DNA of 64,000 bases from Mesorhizobium denitrificans (GTDB lineage Bacteria; Pseudomonadota; Alphaproteobacteria; Rhizobiales; Rhizobiaceae). The position numbers were made by a program, and so were the translations under genes. This document shows, in pieces, positions 1 to 9,587 of the stretch (positions within the stretch are counted from its first letter, which is position 1; each line of letters opens with the position of its first letter). The notes under the pieces are model-generated. The model saw only the letters and a program-made list of their open reading frames with translations. It was not told where the DNA came from and did not search any database. The stretch lies in NCBI RefSeq assembly GCF_003403035.1, contig NZ_QURN01000006.1, positions 289,057 to 353,056 on the forward strand, written 5' to 3'.

Positions 1-745
1 CGAACGCCTCGTTGCCACTGCCGCCGGTAACGCGTAGCACCAGTTCGCTGCCTGCCGGAACAGTAAAGCTCTTGGTGTCACGGTGCGCCTCCGAGGTCAG
101 GAATATCGGCGCCTTGCCGGTATAACCCGGCGGCGTAATCCACGCATCGACCCGTGGCGGTATCGTCACAACGCCAGCACCCGGCTGAAACGCATCGCTC
201 AGGCGTCCGCCCGTCGAACCATAAGAGTAGGCAAAAGCGGTCGCGACAAGCAGGGCCGCGATGGAACGCAGCGCCCACGGGTCGCGCTCCGGCACGCGCG
301 GCCGGGGCATGTCGCCGCCAAGGTTGCGCAACTTGTCCGCCATGCGCTTCTGGTGTTCGCGCCACAGCGCATCACCGAAACTGTCGGCTTTGCCACCCGG
401 CTGCTCGAATTGCACCTGCACCGGCGTATGCTTGAGCTGGTTTGCTGCTTCAACGCGGCGGTCAACCTCCGTTGTGGTCGGAAACCGGAAACGCCGCAGC
501 AGCGTCAGCGCGCCAAGGCCGCTCAGCGCGAAAATCGATAGCAGACCGAGCCGGATCTGTTCCTGCACCCCGCGAAACAGTCCAAACCACGAAGCCGCAA
601 GAAATAGCGCAAGAACCAGCAGGAGAGGCAGAACAAGCGGCCAGAGCCGTTCGATGATGATTGACGCTCGCACGGCAAGACGCGATCCGCGCAGCGAGCG
701 CAGCGCTTTTGTGTCTTGCGTGGTTTTCGTTGGCTCTATCGTCAT
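1..745 (-). CDS. TIGR02302 / DUF4175 family membrane protein, N-terminal part
   Basis: The gene runs off the left edge of the window; about 248 N-terminal codons are present with no stop. The start is the ATG at 745 (MTIEPTKTTQ). Two hydrophobic segments lie near residues 33-55 and 62-80 (PLVLPLLLVLALFL, then LGLLSIFALSGLGALTLL), with a third near 150 (ALLVATAFAYSYG), followed by periplasmic-looking sequence (VDAWITPPGYTGKAP). The WITPPGYTG motif and the position beside lysA match the large TIGR02302 proteins conserved in Rhizobiales, whose function is unknown. The full protein should be several times longer than the part seen here. The family call is firm from recognition of the N-terminus and the neighbourhood; the function is not known. 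Confidence 0.8.
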   Translation of the reverse strand, partial: MTIEPTKTTQDTKALRSLRGSRLAVRASIIIERLWPLVLPLLLVLALFLAASWFGLFRGVQEQIRLGLLSIFALSGLGALTLLRRFRFPTTTEVDRRVEAANQLKHTPVQVQFEQPGGKADSFGDALWREHQKRMADKLRNLGGDMPRPRVPERDPWALRSIAALLVATAFAYSYGSTGGRLSDAFQPGAGVVTIPPRVDAWITPPGYTGKAPIFLTSEAHRDTKSFTVPAGSELVLRVTGGSGNEAF

Positions 746-841
746 CAAGCGTCCTGCGCGGCCCGCATTCGGACCGGCTCAGAAAGCAACATAACATCAA
801 TAAGGGCAGTGGCGAGGCGGAATAGCGAAATCGTGAACGCG

Positions 842-2110
842 CTATGCCAGCCAATCAGGCACGGAATCCTGCCCGATCAACTCGTCATAGCTCGGTCTCG
901 GCCTCACCACATGGAAGCGGTCGCCATCCACCAGAACTTCCGGCACGAGCAGGCGCGTATTGTACGTGCCAGCCTGCACCGCGCCATAAGCGCCCGCCGT
1001 TCCCACGGCGATCAGGTCGCCTGATTTCAGTTCGGGCAGGTCCCGATCCTGCGCCAGAAAATCGCCCGTCTCGCAAACCGGCCCTACTATGTCCGCCAGA
1101 ATGCGCGGCCCGCTGGCCGCCGTTTGCACGACGGGGCGAATCTCATGAAACGCCTCATAAAGCGTCGGGCGGATGAGATCGTTCATCGCCGCATCGACGA
1201 TCACGAAGTTCTTCGCTTCGCCTTCCTTCACATAGATGACCTCGGCGACCAGAATGCCGGCATTGCCCGCAATCAGACGGCCCGGCTCAAAGATCACCTT
1301 CACGCCCAGTTCGGTGGTGTGCTTCTTCACGATCTGGGCATATTCGTCGGGGAGGGGAGGCGGGCTGTTGTCGAAGTGGTACGGCACGCCAAGACCGCCG
1401 CCGAGATCGATATGCTCAATCGCGTGGCCGTCCGCCTTCAGCGTCCCAACAAGTTCCGCCAGCAGCGCAAATGCGGAATCAAACGGCTGCAAATCGGTGA
1501 TCTGGCTGCCGATATGCATGTCGATGCCGATGACCTTGATGCCCGGCAGCTTTGCTGCGCGCGTATAAACCTCGCGCGCTCGCTTCCACGGAATGCCGAA
1601 CTTGTTTTCAGCCTTGCCGGTTGCGATCTTCTTGTGCGTCTTGGCGTCGACATCGGGATTGATGCGAACCGAAATATTTGCCGTACGCCCGGCCTTTACC
1701 GCGCGCTTCGACAGCAATTCCAGTTCCGGCTCGGACTCGACATTGAAGCAATGAATCCCTGCTTCCAGCCCGAAATCCATCTCGCGCGCCGTCTTGCCGA
1801 CGCCGGAAAACATGATCTTCGAGGGCGGAATGCCAGCGGCCAGCGCACGGCGCAACTCGCCTTCCGAAACGACATCAGCGCCGGCGCCGAGCTTTGCAAG
1901 CGTGCGCAACACAGCCTGGTTGGAGTTGGCCTTCATGGCGTAGCAAACCAGCGAATCCAGCCCCTTGAACGCCTCGCTGAACACGCGGTAGTGGCGCGCC
2001 AGAGTCGCTGTGGAATAGCAATAAAAGGGCGTGCCGACTGCGGCCGCGATCTGCGGAACGGGTACATCTTCAGCGTATAGAACGCCGTCCCGATACTCGA
2101 AATGGTTCAC
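842..2110 (-). CDS. lysA: Diaminopimelate decarboxylase
   Basis: Catalyses the last step of lysine biosynthesis, decarboxylating meso-diaminopimelate to L-lysine in the cytosol with PLP. The 422 aa length is normal for LysA. The PLP-binding lysine is K60 in YAMKANSN at the start of the alanine-racemase-like barrel; the HIGSQ motif and the GGGLG phosphate-binding loop follow; the C-terminal domain holds the catalytic-cysteine motif CETGDF and the substrate-contacting YGAVQ segment. It lies 14 bp downstream of the small lipoprotein gene and in line with argH, so the three probably form one transcript. Lysine and arginine synthesis are thus encoded side by side. Confidence is high. Confidence 0.97.
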   Translation of the reverse strand: MNHFEYRDGVLYAEDVPVPQIAAAVGTPFYCYSTATLARHYRVFSEAFKGLDSLVCYAMKANSNQAVLRTLAKLGAGADVVSEGELRRALAAGIPPSKIMFSGVGKTAREMDFGLEAGIHCFNVESEPELELLSKRAVKAGRTANISVRINPDVDAKTHKKIATGKAENKFGIPWKRAREVYTRAAKLPGIKVIGIDMHIGSQITDLQPFDSAFALLAELVGTLKADGHAIEHIDLGGGLGVPYHFDNSPPPLPDEYAQIVKKHTTELGVKVIFEPGRLIAGNAGILVAEVIYVKEGEAKNFVIVDAAMNDLIRPTLYEAFHEIRPVVQTAASGPRILADIVGPVCETGDFLAQDRDLPELKSGDLIAVGTAGAYGAVQAGTYNTRLLVPEVLVDGDRFHVVRPRPSYDELIGQDSVPDWLA

Positions 2111-2124
2111 TTGAATTGTTCCTG

Positions 2125-2331
2125 CTAAAGCAGCTTGTCGAGAATGAAGGGCCTGTCTTCCACTGGTGCCGGTTTTTCCGGTGGAAGCGGCTGTTTGTTG
2201 CGCTCAGCGTCTTTTCGGGCGTCGATGGACGCTTGATAGGGCGTGTCGAGCGCAGCCTTGCGCCCGCAGCCGGAAATGGCCGCAATCGCGCCGATCAGCA
2301 CAAGTGATGCAAACAATCTGCTGCCGCTCAT
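2125..2331 (-). CDS. lptM: Small LptM/YifL-like outer-membrane lipoprotein
   Basis: A 68 aa protein starting at the ATG at 2331 behind GAAAGATCT; the frame stays open upstream but without a better start. It has a short lipoprotein signal peptide ending in the lipobox I-S-G-C (AAISGCGRK), so the mature protein would begin at the cysteine, followed by GRKAALDTP and a proline-rich tail. This matches the LptM (formerly YifL) family of tiny lipoproteins, which in enterobacteria help mature the LptD-LptE LPS translocon. Placement between argH and lysA is typical for Rhizobiales. The lipoprotein nature is read from the sequence; the LptM role is family-based inference. Confidence 0.8.
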   Translation of the reverse strand: MSGSRLFASLVLIGAIAAISGCGRKAALDTPYQASIDARKDAERNKQPLPPEKPAPVEDRPFILDKLL

Positions 2332-2391
2332 AGATCTTTCCCAATGCAATGCGCAGATGCTTCTAGCCGAGTTTTGGCCGATTTGCACCAG

Positions 2392-3792
2392 TTAGCTTTT
2401 GGTCATTCGCTTGCGCCAGTACCTTATCTGCTTGCGCACTTCGGAAGGCGCGGTGCCTCCGAACGACGTCCGGCTTTTCACCGAGTTCTGCACGGTCAGC
2501 ACAGAAAACACGCCGTCCGTTATGCCATCATGAATTGAGTGGAAGTCCTCAATTGTCAGCCTGTCCAGCGGCAATTTCTTCTGCTCCGCCAGCGCCACGG
2601 CGCGACCCGTTACATGATGTGCCTCGCGAAACGGCAGGCCAAGCGTGCGCACCAGCCAGTCGGCAAGGTCTGTTGCAGTCGCGTATCCCGAGCCTGCGGC
2701 CTTCTTCATGGCAGCGGTGTTGATGGTCATGTCGCGCACCATGCCGGTCATGGCCGCCAGCATGAGGTCGAGCGTTTCGGCGGCGTCGAAAACTGCTTCC
2801 TTGTCTTCCTGCATGTCTTTGGAATAGGCCAGCGGCAGCCCCTTCATAACAGTCAGCAACCCGACCAGATGGCCATTGACGCGTCCCGTCTTGGCGCGCA
2901 CCAACTCTGCGGCATCGGGGTTTTTCTTCTGTGGCATGATCGAGGAGCCCGTCGAATAGCTATCCGACAGCCGTACGAAGCCGAATTGCGGCGTGGACCA
3001 GATGACGATTTCTTCCGCCAGGCGCGAAAGATGGGTCGCGCAGATCGCCGCGAGTGACAGAAACTCCAGTGCGAAATCACGATCCGACACACTGTCCAGC
3101 GAATTGCGTGTCGGCTCGCGAAAGCCGAGCGCCTTGGCCGTCATATGCCGGTCAATCGGAAAGCCGGTTCCGGCCAGCGCCGCTGCGCCCAGCGGGCTTT
3201 CGTTCATGCGCTCCGCCGCATCCTTCGCCCGCGACAAATCCCGCGCGAACATTTCCACATAAGCCATGCAGTGATGGCCGAAAGTAACGGGCTGCGCGGT
3301 CTGCAAATGGGTGAAGCCGGGCATCACGGTTGCCGCGTGTTCTTCGGCGCGCTCCAGAAACGCTGCAATCAATTCTTTGAGAGCTTCCGCTACGCGCAAA
3401 GTCTCGTCTTTGACCCAAAGCCGGAAATCCACCGCGACCTGATCGTTGCGCGAACGTGCGGTATGCAGCCGTCCCGCAGCGGGTCCGATCAACTCAGCCA
3501 GCCGCGCCTCGACATTCATGTGAATGTCTTCAAGCTTTGCGGAAAACTCGATTTTTCCGGCCTCGATGTCCTTCAAAATGGCGTTCAGGCCGTCTTCAAT
3601 CTTCTTCTGGTCGTCCGCCGTGATGATGCCTTTTTCAGCCAGCATTCGGGAATGCGCGATGGAGCCGCGAATGTCCTGACGGTATAGCTTCCGGTCGAAT
3701 CCGATGGAGGCGTTAATGGCTTCCATGATTGCAGCCGGACCTGAGGCGAAACGTCCGCCCCACATCTGGTTGCTGGTCTTCTTGTCGCTCAT
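2392..3792 (-). CDS. argH: Argininosuccinate lyase
   Basis: Cleaves argininosuccinate to arginine and fumarate, the final step of arginine synthesis. The 466 aa protein has the N-terminal MWGGRF motif, the substrate-binding [11 protein letters not shown] segment, the [12 protein letters not shown] motif and the fumarase-superfamily signature [12 protein letters not shown] that contains the catalytic serine. The start ATG at 3792 faces tlpA at 3824 with only 31 bp between them, so the two promoters must overlap. It is followed on the same strand by the lptM-like gene and lysA. Confidence 0.97.
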   Translation of the reverse strand: MSDKKTSNQMWGGRFASGPAAIMEAINASIGFDRKLYRQDIRGSIAHSRMLAEKGIITADDQKKIEDGLNAILKDIEAGKIEFSAKLEDIHMNVEARLAELIGPAAGRLHTARSRNDQVAVDFRLWVKDETLRVAEALKELIAAFLERAEEHAATVMPGFTHLQTAQPVTFGHHCMAYVEMFARDLSRAKDAAERMNESPLGAAALAGTGFPIDRHMTAKALGFREPTRNSLDSVSDRDFALEFLSLAAICATHLSRLAEEIVIWSTPQFGFVRLSDSYSTGSSIMPQKKNPDAAELVRAKTGRVNGHLVGLLTVMKGLPLAYSKDMQEDKEAVFDAAETLDLMLAAMTGMVRDMTINTAAMKKAAGSGYATATDLADWLVRTLGLPFREAHHVTGRAVALAEQKKLPLDRLTIEDFHSIHDGITDGVFSVLTVQNSVKSRTSFGGTAPSEVRKQIRYWRKRMTKS

Positions 3793-3823
3793 TGCTATAA
3801 CCCGCTACCGGAGAATTGACCGC

Positions 3824-4519
3824 ATGCCCGAAGACAAGCAGACCAGATTGTTCCCACCGCTGAGGCTGATCGTGCTCGCGGCGCTCGCCGGTCTGGCTGT
3901 CGGCGCGGCTGCGGTATATGTCACTGGCGGGCTGGAACGCAACATGCCAGCCGATGCACCGCAAGCAATTGATGCCGCCGCCACACCGCAAGACACCGCC
4001 TGTGCCGCCAAGGCCGAGACGGCGAAGGCTGTCGCCGCGTCCGCAACTGGCGGCGTTGCCGCCATGTTGCCTGCCGATCCTCCGCGTTCGCTCGCATCGC
4101 TTGCCTTCAATGATCCAAGCGGCAAACCCATGACCCTCGCGGATCGTTCGGGCAAAACCGTACTGCTCAATCTATGGGCTACGTGGTGCGCGCCATGTCG
4201 TGCCGAGATGCCCGCACTCGATACATTGCAGCGGGAAAAGGGCAGCGATGCATTTGAAGTCATTGCCGTCAATGTCGATACAGGCGACGATACCAAGCCG
4301 CGAAAGTTTCTTGAGGAAACGAATGTGCATTCGTTGGCGTATTATCGCGAAAATACGCTTTCCCTTTTTGAGAGCCTGAAGAAGCAGGGGCTCGCGCTAG
4401 GTCTGCCCGTCACGCTCTTGATCGACAAGGAAGGCTGCCTCGTCGCCAGCATGAATGGCCCTGCCGAATGGTCCGGTGCGGATGCACATAGGCTGGTCGA
4501 TAAAGCATTAGGCGGCTAA
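3824..4519 (+). CDS. tlpA: Membrane-anchored thioredoxin-like thiol:disulfide oxidoreductase TlpA
   Basis: A 231 aa protein with one N-terminal membrane anchor (about residues 14-36) and a periplasmic thioredoxin/AhpC-TSA-like domain with the redox motif WATWCAPC (Cys122 and Cys125) and the cis-proline segment LGLPVTLLIDKEG. Two extra cysteines, Cys60 and the one in KEGCLVA, resemble the second disulfide of rhizobial TlpA. TlpA keeps the copper chaperone ScoI and cytochrome oxidase subunit II reduced for CuA assembly of aa3 oxidase. The start at 3824 (MPEDKQTRLF) was chosen because upstream in-frame codons lie inside argH. Confidence 0.92.
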   Translation: MPEDKQTRLFPPLRLIVLAALAGLAVGAAAVYVTGGLERNMPADAPQAIDAAATPQDTACAAKAETAKAVAASATGGVAAMLPADPPRSLASLAFNDPSGKPMTLADRSGKTVLLNLWATWCAPCRAEMPALDTLQREKGSDAFEVIAVNVDTGDDTKPRKFLEETNVHSLAYYRENTLSLFESLKKQGLALGLPVTLLIDKEGCLVASMNGPAEWSGADAHRLVDKALGG

Positions 4520-4562
4520 TTTCCGTTACGTAAGATTTCTCTGGATAATTTCTACTTTTCCG

Positions 4563-4609
4563 TGTGGTTTCACAAAACCACAACAAAAGGATTGTGCGAC
4601 CGTCACAAT
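4563..4609. promoter_or_regulatory. Two inverted repeats in the ugpB upstream region
   Basis: The 175 bp between tlpA and ugpB contain two short perfect inverted repeats. The first is TGTGGTTT-CACA-AAACCACA at 4563-4582; the second is ATTGTG-N7-CACAAT at 4591-4609. The second has the spacing of an operator for a dimeric helix-turn-helix regulator. No clear tandem Pho-box direct repeat was seen, although rhizobial ugp genes are commonly under PhoB control. Neither hairpin is followed by a T-run in the tlpA direction, so a simple terminator is unlikely. The function is inference. Confidence 0.4.
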
Positions 4610-4694
4610 GCGGGAATACTCGCCTTGGCCGTTGGGAGCGAGGGCCACAAGTTGGTCCGGAGTTCCCTCCATTCCAACGACAAGGGAGTGAACA

Positions 4695-5990
4695 ATGAAT
4701 TTTAAAGGCGTTGCTGCCGGCTTTGCTGGCGTAGTCACCCTATTCTCCGCTTCATCCGCCTATGCCGTCACCGAAATAAGTTGGTGGCACGCCATGACCG
4801 GCGCAAACAACGAAGTCGTCGATCAACTTTCCAAGGAATTTAACGAGAGCCAGAGCGAATATAAGGTCACGCCGGTTTTCAAAGGCACTTATCCTGAAAC
4901 GCTGAATGCTGGCATTGCCGCATTCCGTGCCAAGCAGGCTCCCACCATTATTCAGGTGTTCGATGCCGGAACGGGCACGATGATGGCCGCGGAAGGCGCC
5001 ATCAAGCCGGTCGCCGATATTCTGTCGATGGGCGACAAACCGTTCGACAAGAGCCAATATCTGCCCGGCATCGTCGCTTATTATTCCAAGCCGGACGGCA
5101 CGATGCTGTCATTCCCTTACAACTCTTCCTCGCCGATCCTCTATTACAACAAGGATATTTTCCAGAAGGCGGGCCTGGACGTCGACAATCCGCCAAAGAC
5201 CTGGAACGAGGTTTGGGACGCAGCCAAGAAGATCAAATCTTCAGGTGCCGCGCCGTGCGGCTTCACCTCCACTTGGCTGACATGGATTCACACCGAGAAC
5301 TTCGCCGCCTGGAACAATTATCAGTGGGGCACGCAGGAAAACGGGATCGCCGGCCCGAACGTCGAATTGAAGGTCAACGCCGAGCCATTCGTGAAGCATT
5401 TTCAGGCGCTTGCCGATCTCGCCAAGGATGGAACCTTCAAATATGGCGGGCGCACCTCCGAGGCGAAGCAAATCTTCCTTGCTGGTGAATGCGGTATCTT
5501 TACCGAGTCCTCCGGTGGCCTTGGCGATGTCATCAAATCCGGCATGAACTACGGCACGGGCATGTTGCCTTACGACACCGAGCCGCAGAACACGATCCCC
5601 GGTGGCGCGTCGCTTTGGGTTTTCGGAGGCAAGAGCGATGAGGAATACAAGGCTGTCGCAGCCTTCTTCAACTTCCTCTCGCAGACCGACATTCAGGCAC
5701 GCCTGCATCAGGTTTCCGGCTATCTGCCTGTGACCATCGCAGCCTACGAAAAGACCAAGGCAGACGGATTCTATGAAAAGAACCCGGCCCGCGAAATTCC
5801 GATCAAGCAGATGATGGGCAAGGCTCCGACCGAAAATTCCAAGGGCGTGCGCCTGCCGAATCTTCCGCAGGTTCGTGACATCATGAACGAGGAATACGAG
5901 AAGATGTTGGCCGGTCAGGAAACGGCTCAGCAGGCAATGGACAATATCGTTGCGCGCGGCGACGCGGCCATCAAGGAAGCGAGCCAGTAA
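4695..5990 (+). CDS. ugpB: sn-glycerol-3-phosphate ABC transporter substrate-binding protein
   Basis: The periplasmic solute-binding component of the Ugp importer for glycerol-3-phosphate and its diesters. The 431 aa protein has a cleavable signal peptide (MNFKGVAAGFAGVVTLF..., cleavage after AYA near residue 24) and then the extracellular family-1 fold starting EISWWHAMTG, with the UgpB-typical segments FNESQSEYKV, GTYPETLNAG and PYNSSSPILYYN. A ribosome-binding site AGGGAG lies 7 bases before the ATG. The gene heads ugpBAEC; a 301 bp gap holding a palindromic repeat separates it from ugpA, which may lower expression of the membrane genes relative to the binding protein. Confidence 0.95.
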   Translation: MNFKGVAAGFAGVVTLFSASSAYAVTEISWWHAMTGANNEVVDQLSKEFNESQSEYKVTPVFKGTYPETLNAGIAAFRAKQAPTIIQVFDAGTGTMMAAEGAIKPVADILSMGDKPFDKSQYLPGIVAYYSKPDGTMLSFPYNSSSPILYYNKDIFQKAGLDVDNPPKTWNEVWDAAKKIKSSGAAPCGFTSTWLTWIHTENFAAWNNYQWGTQENGIAGPNVELKVNAEPFVKHFQALADLAKDGTFKYGGRTSEAKQIFLAGECGIFTESSGGLGDVIKSGMNYGTGMLPYDTEPQNTIPGGASLWVFGGKSDEEYKAVAAFFNFLSQTDIQARLHQVSGYLPVTIAAYEKTKADGFYEKNPAREIPIKQMMGKAPTENSKGVRLPNLPQVRDIMNEEYEKMLAGQETAQQAMDNIVARGDAAIKEASQ

Positions 5991-6027
5991 GCGGCGCGTT
6001 CTGGCGGGCAGGATTTGGGGTTTATTG

Positions 6028-6263
6028 ACCCCTCATCCGCCTGCCTGCACCATCCCGCCCTCCGCTATGGTTCCGGGCGTTCGTCATTTGAAAAGCCCAT
6101 TTTGGGGCTTTTCATCCGCTATGCGGACCATTCCTCACCCCCCAAGGGGAGAAGGGGCGTCGCAAGCGCTGGCTTTAATGGCCAACGTTGCAAGGTTTGT
6201 GGGGCGTTGGCGCTGCTCCCTTCTCCCCTTGAGGGAGAAGGTGCCGGCAGGCGGATGAGGGGT
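6028..6263. repeat. Compound palindromic mosaic repeat between ugpB and ugpA
   Basis: The outer ends are near-perfect inverted copies: CCCCTCATCCGCCTGCC on the left and GGCAGGCGGATGAGGGG on the right. Inside are a hairpin AAAAGCCC/GGGCTTTT (about 6091-6113) and paired blocks of the CCCCAAGGGGAGAAGG / CCTTCTCCCCTTGAGGG type. The left approximately 125 bp reappears inverted at 30506-30654, and end fragments occur at 12873-12918 and 61612-61656. This is the style of the RIME-like intergenic mosaic elements of rhizobia; assignment to a named family was not possible from the window alone. It fills almost all of the 301 bp gap between ugpB and ugpA. Confidence 0.85.
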
Positions 6264-6291
6264 AGCAATTGAGCAACCAGCGGAGCACCTG

Positions 6292-7176
6292 TTGACCCCA
6301 CGCGTTGTATTCCCGAACAAAATATTGCCGTATCTGTTGGTTGCTCCGCAGCTGGCAATCACGTTGGTGTTTTTTTATTGGCCTGCGAGTCAGGCACTTT
6401 ACCAATCCATGCTGCGGGAAGACCCGTTCGGGCTGAAATCGAAATTCGTATGGTTCGATAATTTCAAGAAGGTTCTGGCGGACCCGAACTACATCAATTC
6501 CATTCACGTCACGGCTATATTCTCCATCGCGACTGCTTTGCTCTCGATGGTCGTCGCGCTGATCCTCGCCGTCATGGCCGACAAGGTGGTGCGCAGCCGC
6601 AATCTCTATCGCACACTGCTCATCTGGCCATATGCGGTTGCACCTGCCATTGCGGGCATGTTGTGGCTATTCCTGTTCAACCCGTCGATCGGCTCGCTGG
6701 CCTATGCACTTCGCTGGATGGGCATCCCTTGGGACCCTCTCCTGAAGGGCGATCAGGCAATGGTGCTGGTCGTCATGGCCGCGGCGTGGAAGCAAATCAG
6801 CTACAATTTCCTGTTCTTCGTCGCGGGGTTGCAAGCCATCCCCAAAACGTTGATCGAAGCTGCCGCCATTGACGGCGCGCGCGAGTTCAAGCGCTTCTGG
6901 ACAATCGTATTTCCGCTGCTCGCCCCCACCACATTCTTCCTGCTGGTGGTGAATACCGTTTACGCCTTCTTCGACACCTTCGGCATCATTCATGCCGTCA
7001 CCGGCGGCGGTCCCGGCAAGGCCACCGAAACGCTGGTCTACAAGGTCTACAATGACGGCTTCGTCAATCTGATCCTCGGCGATTCAGCCGCCCAATCGGT
7101 GATCCTGATGGTCATCGTCATCGCACTCACCGCCGTCCAGTTCCGCTATGTGGAAAGGAAGGTGCATTATGGCTGA
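6292..7176 (+). CDS. ugpA: sn-glycerol-3-phosphate ABC transporter permease UgpA
   Basis: An inner-membrane permease of 294 aa with six hydrophobic segments and the permease EAA loop ([20 protein letters not shown]) that docks on the ATPase. The start appears to be the TTG at 6292 behind [28 protein letters not shown] is the usual UgpA beginning and no ATG or GTG fits better, so translation initiation may be weak. The coding region begins right after the palindromic repeat and its 3' end overlaps ugpE by 8 bp. Confidence 0.93.
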   Translation: MTPRVVFPNKILPYLLVAPQLAITLVFFYWPASQALYQSMLREDPFGLKSKFVWFDNFKKVLADPNYINSIHVTAIFSIATALLSMVVALILAVMADKVVRSRNLYRTLLIWPYAVAPAIAGMLWLFLFNPSIGSLAYALRWMGIPWDPLLKGDQAMVLVVMAAAWKQISYNFLFFVAGLQAIPKTLIEAAAIDGAREFKRFWTIVFPLLAPTTFFLLVVNTVYAFFDTFGIIHAVTGGGPGKATETLVYKVYNDGFVNLILGDSAAQSVILMVIVIALTAVQFRYVERKVHYG

Positions 7177-8050
7177 GCCGAGCAAAGGCCACGACAAGCT
7201 GATGATCGGCCAGTCGCCGACCGGCATCTATATCGCCCATGCGATCTTGATTCTCGGCGTCATCGTCGTCGCCTTCCCGATTTATTACACCTTCGTTGCC
7301 TCAACCCATTCGCTGCAGACCATCCTGCGCCCGCCGCTGCCATTGCTGCCCGGCGATCGCTTCATCGAAAACTATTCAGAGGCGCTGTTCGGCGGGGTAG
7401 GGCGCATTGGCGGCGTGCCGGTCTGGACGCTGTTGTTCAACACGACCGTCGTGGCCTTGGGCATCGCCATCGGCAAGATCATCATTTCGATCCTGTCGGC
7501 CTATGCGATTGTGTTCTTTCGCTTTCCGCTGCGCATGACGTTTTTCTGGATCATCTTCATTACGCTCATGCTGCCGGTCGAGGTTCGCATTCTGCCGACC
7601 TATAAGGTGATGGTCGATCTCGGCCTGATCGACACCTATGCCGGCCTGATCGTGCCGCTCATCGCGTCGGCCACCGCAACGCTTCTGTTCCGGCAGTTTT
7701 TCCTTACCATTCCGGGCGAACTGGTCGAGGCCGCGCGCGTCGATGGCGCGGGGCCGTTTCGCTTTTTCAAGGATATTCTGCTGCCGCTGTCGCGCACCAA
7801 CATCGCGGCGCTTTTCGTCATCCTCTTCATCTATGGCTGGACGCAATATCTTTGGCCGCTGCTCGTCACCAACGACAACCAGATGAACACCATCGTCATA
7901 GCGTTGAAGAAGATGGTCTCCTTCGCCGATGCCGACACCGAATGGCATCTGGTCATGGTCACGGCCATGCTCGCCATCGTGCCGCCCATCCTCGTGGTGG
8001 TGCTCATGCAGCGCTGGTTCGTGCGCGGTCTGGTCGATACTGAAAAGTGA
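7169..8050 (+). CDS. ugpE: sn-glycerol-3-phosphate ABC transporter permease UgpE
   Basis: The second permease subunit, 293 aa, MalG-like. The start ATG at 7169 ([10 protein letters not shown]) lies inside the last codons of ugpA behind AAGGAAGG, giving an 8 bp overlap typical of translational coupling. Six hydrophobic segments are present, and the EAA loop reads [20 protein letters not shown]. The C-terminal segment [17 protein letters not shown] is typical of UgpE/MalG proteins. It precedes ugpC by 8 bp. Confidence 0.94.
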   Translation: MAEPSKGHDKLMIGQSPTGIYIAHAILILGVIVVAFPIYYTFVASTHSLQTILRPPLPLLPGDRFIENYSEALFGGVGRIGGVPVWTLLFNTTVVALGIAIGKIIISILSAYAIVFFRFPLRMTFFWIIFITLMLPVEVRILPTYKVMVDLGLIDTYAGLIVPLIASATATLLFRQFFLTIPGELVEAARVDGAGPFRFFKDILLPLSRTNIAALFVILFIYGWTQYLWPLLVTNDNQMNTIVIALKKMVSFADADTEWHLVMVTAMLAIVPPILVVVLMQRWFVRGLVDTEK

Positions 8051-8058
8051 GTTTTTGA

Positions 8059-9105
8059 ATGGCCACTGTCGATTTGAAAGATGTGCGCAAGGTCTATCCC
8101 GGTGGGGTAGAGGCGGTTAAGGGCGTCTCGATCGCCATACCAGACAAGGCTTTGTGCGTATTGGTTGGTCCGTCCGGCTGCGGCAAGTCCACGCTGCTGC
8201 GCATGATCGCTGGGCTGGAAACCATCAGTGACGGCACCTGTGCATTTGACGGCAAGGTCGTCAACACCATTGGCCCGACCGAGCGAGACATCGCCATGGT
8301 GTTCCAGAACTACGCGCTCTATCCGCACATGAAGGTCTACGACAACATGGCATATGGCTTGCGCAATCGCGGCACGCCGAAAGACGAGATCGATCGCCGC
8401 GTTCGCGAAACCGCGAAGATCCTCGAACTCTCGCATCTTCTCGACCGCCGTCCGCGCGAGCTTTCCGGCGGGCAACGGCAGCGCGTTGCGATGGGCCGCG
8501 CCATTGTGCGCCAGCCGAAAGTGTTCCTCTTTGACGAACCGCTCTCCAACCTTGACGCCAAGCTGCGCGGGCAAATGCGTGTCGAAATCAAGAACCTCCA
8601 GCGCGCGCTCGGCGTGACCTCCGTTTACGTCACGCATGACCAGCTCGAAGCCATGACGCTCGCGGATATTCTGGTTGTGATGAACGCTGGAAAAGTGGAG
8701 CAGATGGGCAATCCGCTCGACATTTACGAGCAGCCCGCCTCCACCTTTGTCGCCAGTTTCATCGGCGCGCCGCCCATGAATCTCCTGCCGATCACTAATG
8801 GCAAATTCACGGATGGCTCGGCGCTATCGATCACCGCGCCCGCCGGTGCGACGATACTCGGCTTCCGGCCCGAAGATGCAGACGTCACCGAAAGCGCTCC
8901 AAAGCAAGGTCTCACGCTCCCCGCAAAAGTCGAGGGCGTCGAGCCGGTCGGCGCGGAAAGTTTTCTCTATTGCGCCGCCGCTGGCCAGCGCATCGTGGTG
9001 CGCGTAAGTGGTCGCGCCCTGCATGAAATCGGCGCAAAACTCACCGTCTCAGCCCCGCTCGAAAAGCTCCATTGGTTTGACAAGGATGGCAAGCGCGTCG
9101 GTTAA
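8059..9105 (+). CDS. ugpC: sn-glycerol-3-phosphate ABC transporter ATP-binding protein UgpC
   Basis: The cytosolic ATPase of the Ugp importer, 348 aa, of the MalK/UgpC class. Walker A is GPSGCGKST, the signature is [14 protein letters not shown], Walker B is [12 protein letters not shown], and the switch histidine lies in YVTHDQ. The C-terminal third (from about residue 240) is a MalK-type regulatory TOBE domain (ILGFRPED...). In several Rhizobiales this ATPase serves more than one sugar importer. The stop codon overlaps the stop of the convergent doxX gene in a TTAA. Confidence 0.95.
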   Translation: MATVDLKDVRKVYPGGVEAVKGVSIAIPDKALCVLVGPSGCGKSTLLRMIAGLETISDGTCAFDGKVVNTIGPTERDIAMVFQNYALYPHMKVYDNMAYGLRNRGTPKDEIDRRVRETAKILELSHLLDRRPRELSGGQRQRVAMGRAIVRQPKVFLFDEPLSNLDAKLRGQMRVEIKNLQRALGVTSVYVTHDQLEAMTLADILVVMNAGKVEQMGNPLDIYEQPASTFVASFIGAPPMNLLPITNGKFTDGSALSITAPAGATILGFRPEDADVTESAPKQGLTLPAKVEGVEPVGAESFLYCAAAGQRIVVRVSGRALHEIGAKLTVSAPLEKLHWFDKDGKRVG

Positions 9106-9587
9106 GACCAGCCAAGTACACGTTCAAGCGCAAGCTTTCCGCCTCCGAACACAACGAGGGTCAATGCCATCGCTGCCCACGGCAGATGGAAGTTTGCCCA
9201 GCCTTCCGGCACCGTGAGTTGAATGATTGCTGTCATTGCCAAAAGGCCCAACGCTGCAAACCGTGTGCCCAGACCGAGCACCAGCAATATGGGCAGCGTG
9301 ATTTCCGCGATGCCCGACAGATGCGCCATCAGCGATGGGAACGGATAGGGATATTCGTTGCCAAGAATGTGCAGCTTGAACTCTTCGGAGAACAGATATT
9401 GCGCGCCCGCAGAGAGCGTCAGAAAGCCTTCCCATTTCGTCAAGCCCGACTTGAAGAATGGCACGGCCAGCGCAACGCGAAGCGCCAGCAGCGGCAGGCA
9501 GGAGGGTATTGCGGCAAGCGCGGCCTCCAGGCGCTTTATCGCGCTTCCGCCGAAATACCATGTGCCTGTTTGAGATATGTCGCTCAT
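9102..9587 (-). CDS. bufD: DoxX family membrane protein of the bufferin operon
   Basis: A 161 aa integral membrane protein with about four hydrophobic helices and the DoxX-family features [20 protein letters not shown] near the N-terminus and [21 protein letters not shown] in the middle. It is the last gene of the operon: its ATG overlaps the bufC stop in an ATGA, so it is translationally coupled. DoxX proteins are a regular third or fourth partner in DUF692/DUF2063 operons; their role there is not settled, and membrane handling of the copper-binding peptide or of electrons is a guess. The symbol bufD follows the naming used for bufferin operons. Confidence 0.85.
   Translation of the reverse strand: MSDISQTGTWYFGGSAIKRLEAALAAIPSCLPLLALRVALAVPFFKSGLTKWEGFLTLSAGAQYLFSEEFKLHILGNEYPYPFPSLMAHLSGIAEITLPILLVLGLGTRFAALGLLAMTAIIQLTVPEGWANFHLPWAAMALTLVVFGGGKLALERVLGWS

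Noticed and set aside
1124..2080. Long open frame on the plus strand opposite lysA
   Set aside because: It is a codon-bias shadow of lysA; the protein has no recognisable motifs and lysA is certain.
4571..4582. tlpA terminator at the first inverted repeat
   Set aside because: The stem is A/T-rich with no T-run after it on the plus strand, so it was listed as a possible operator instead.
6015..6272. Small open frames inside the repeat between ugpB and ugpA
   Set aside because: They arise from the repeat itself: similar peptides appear in the inverted copy at 30.5 kb, and none has a ribosome-binding site.
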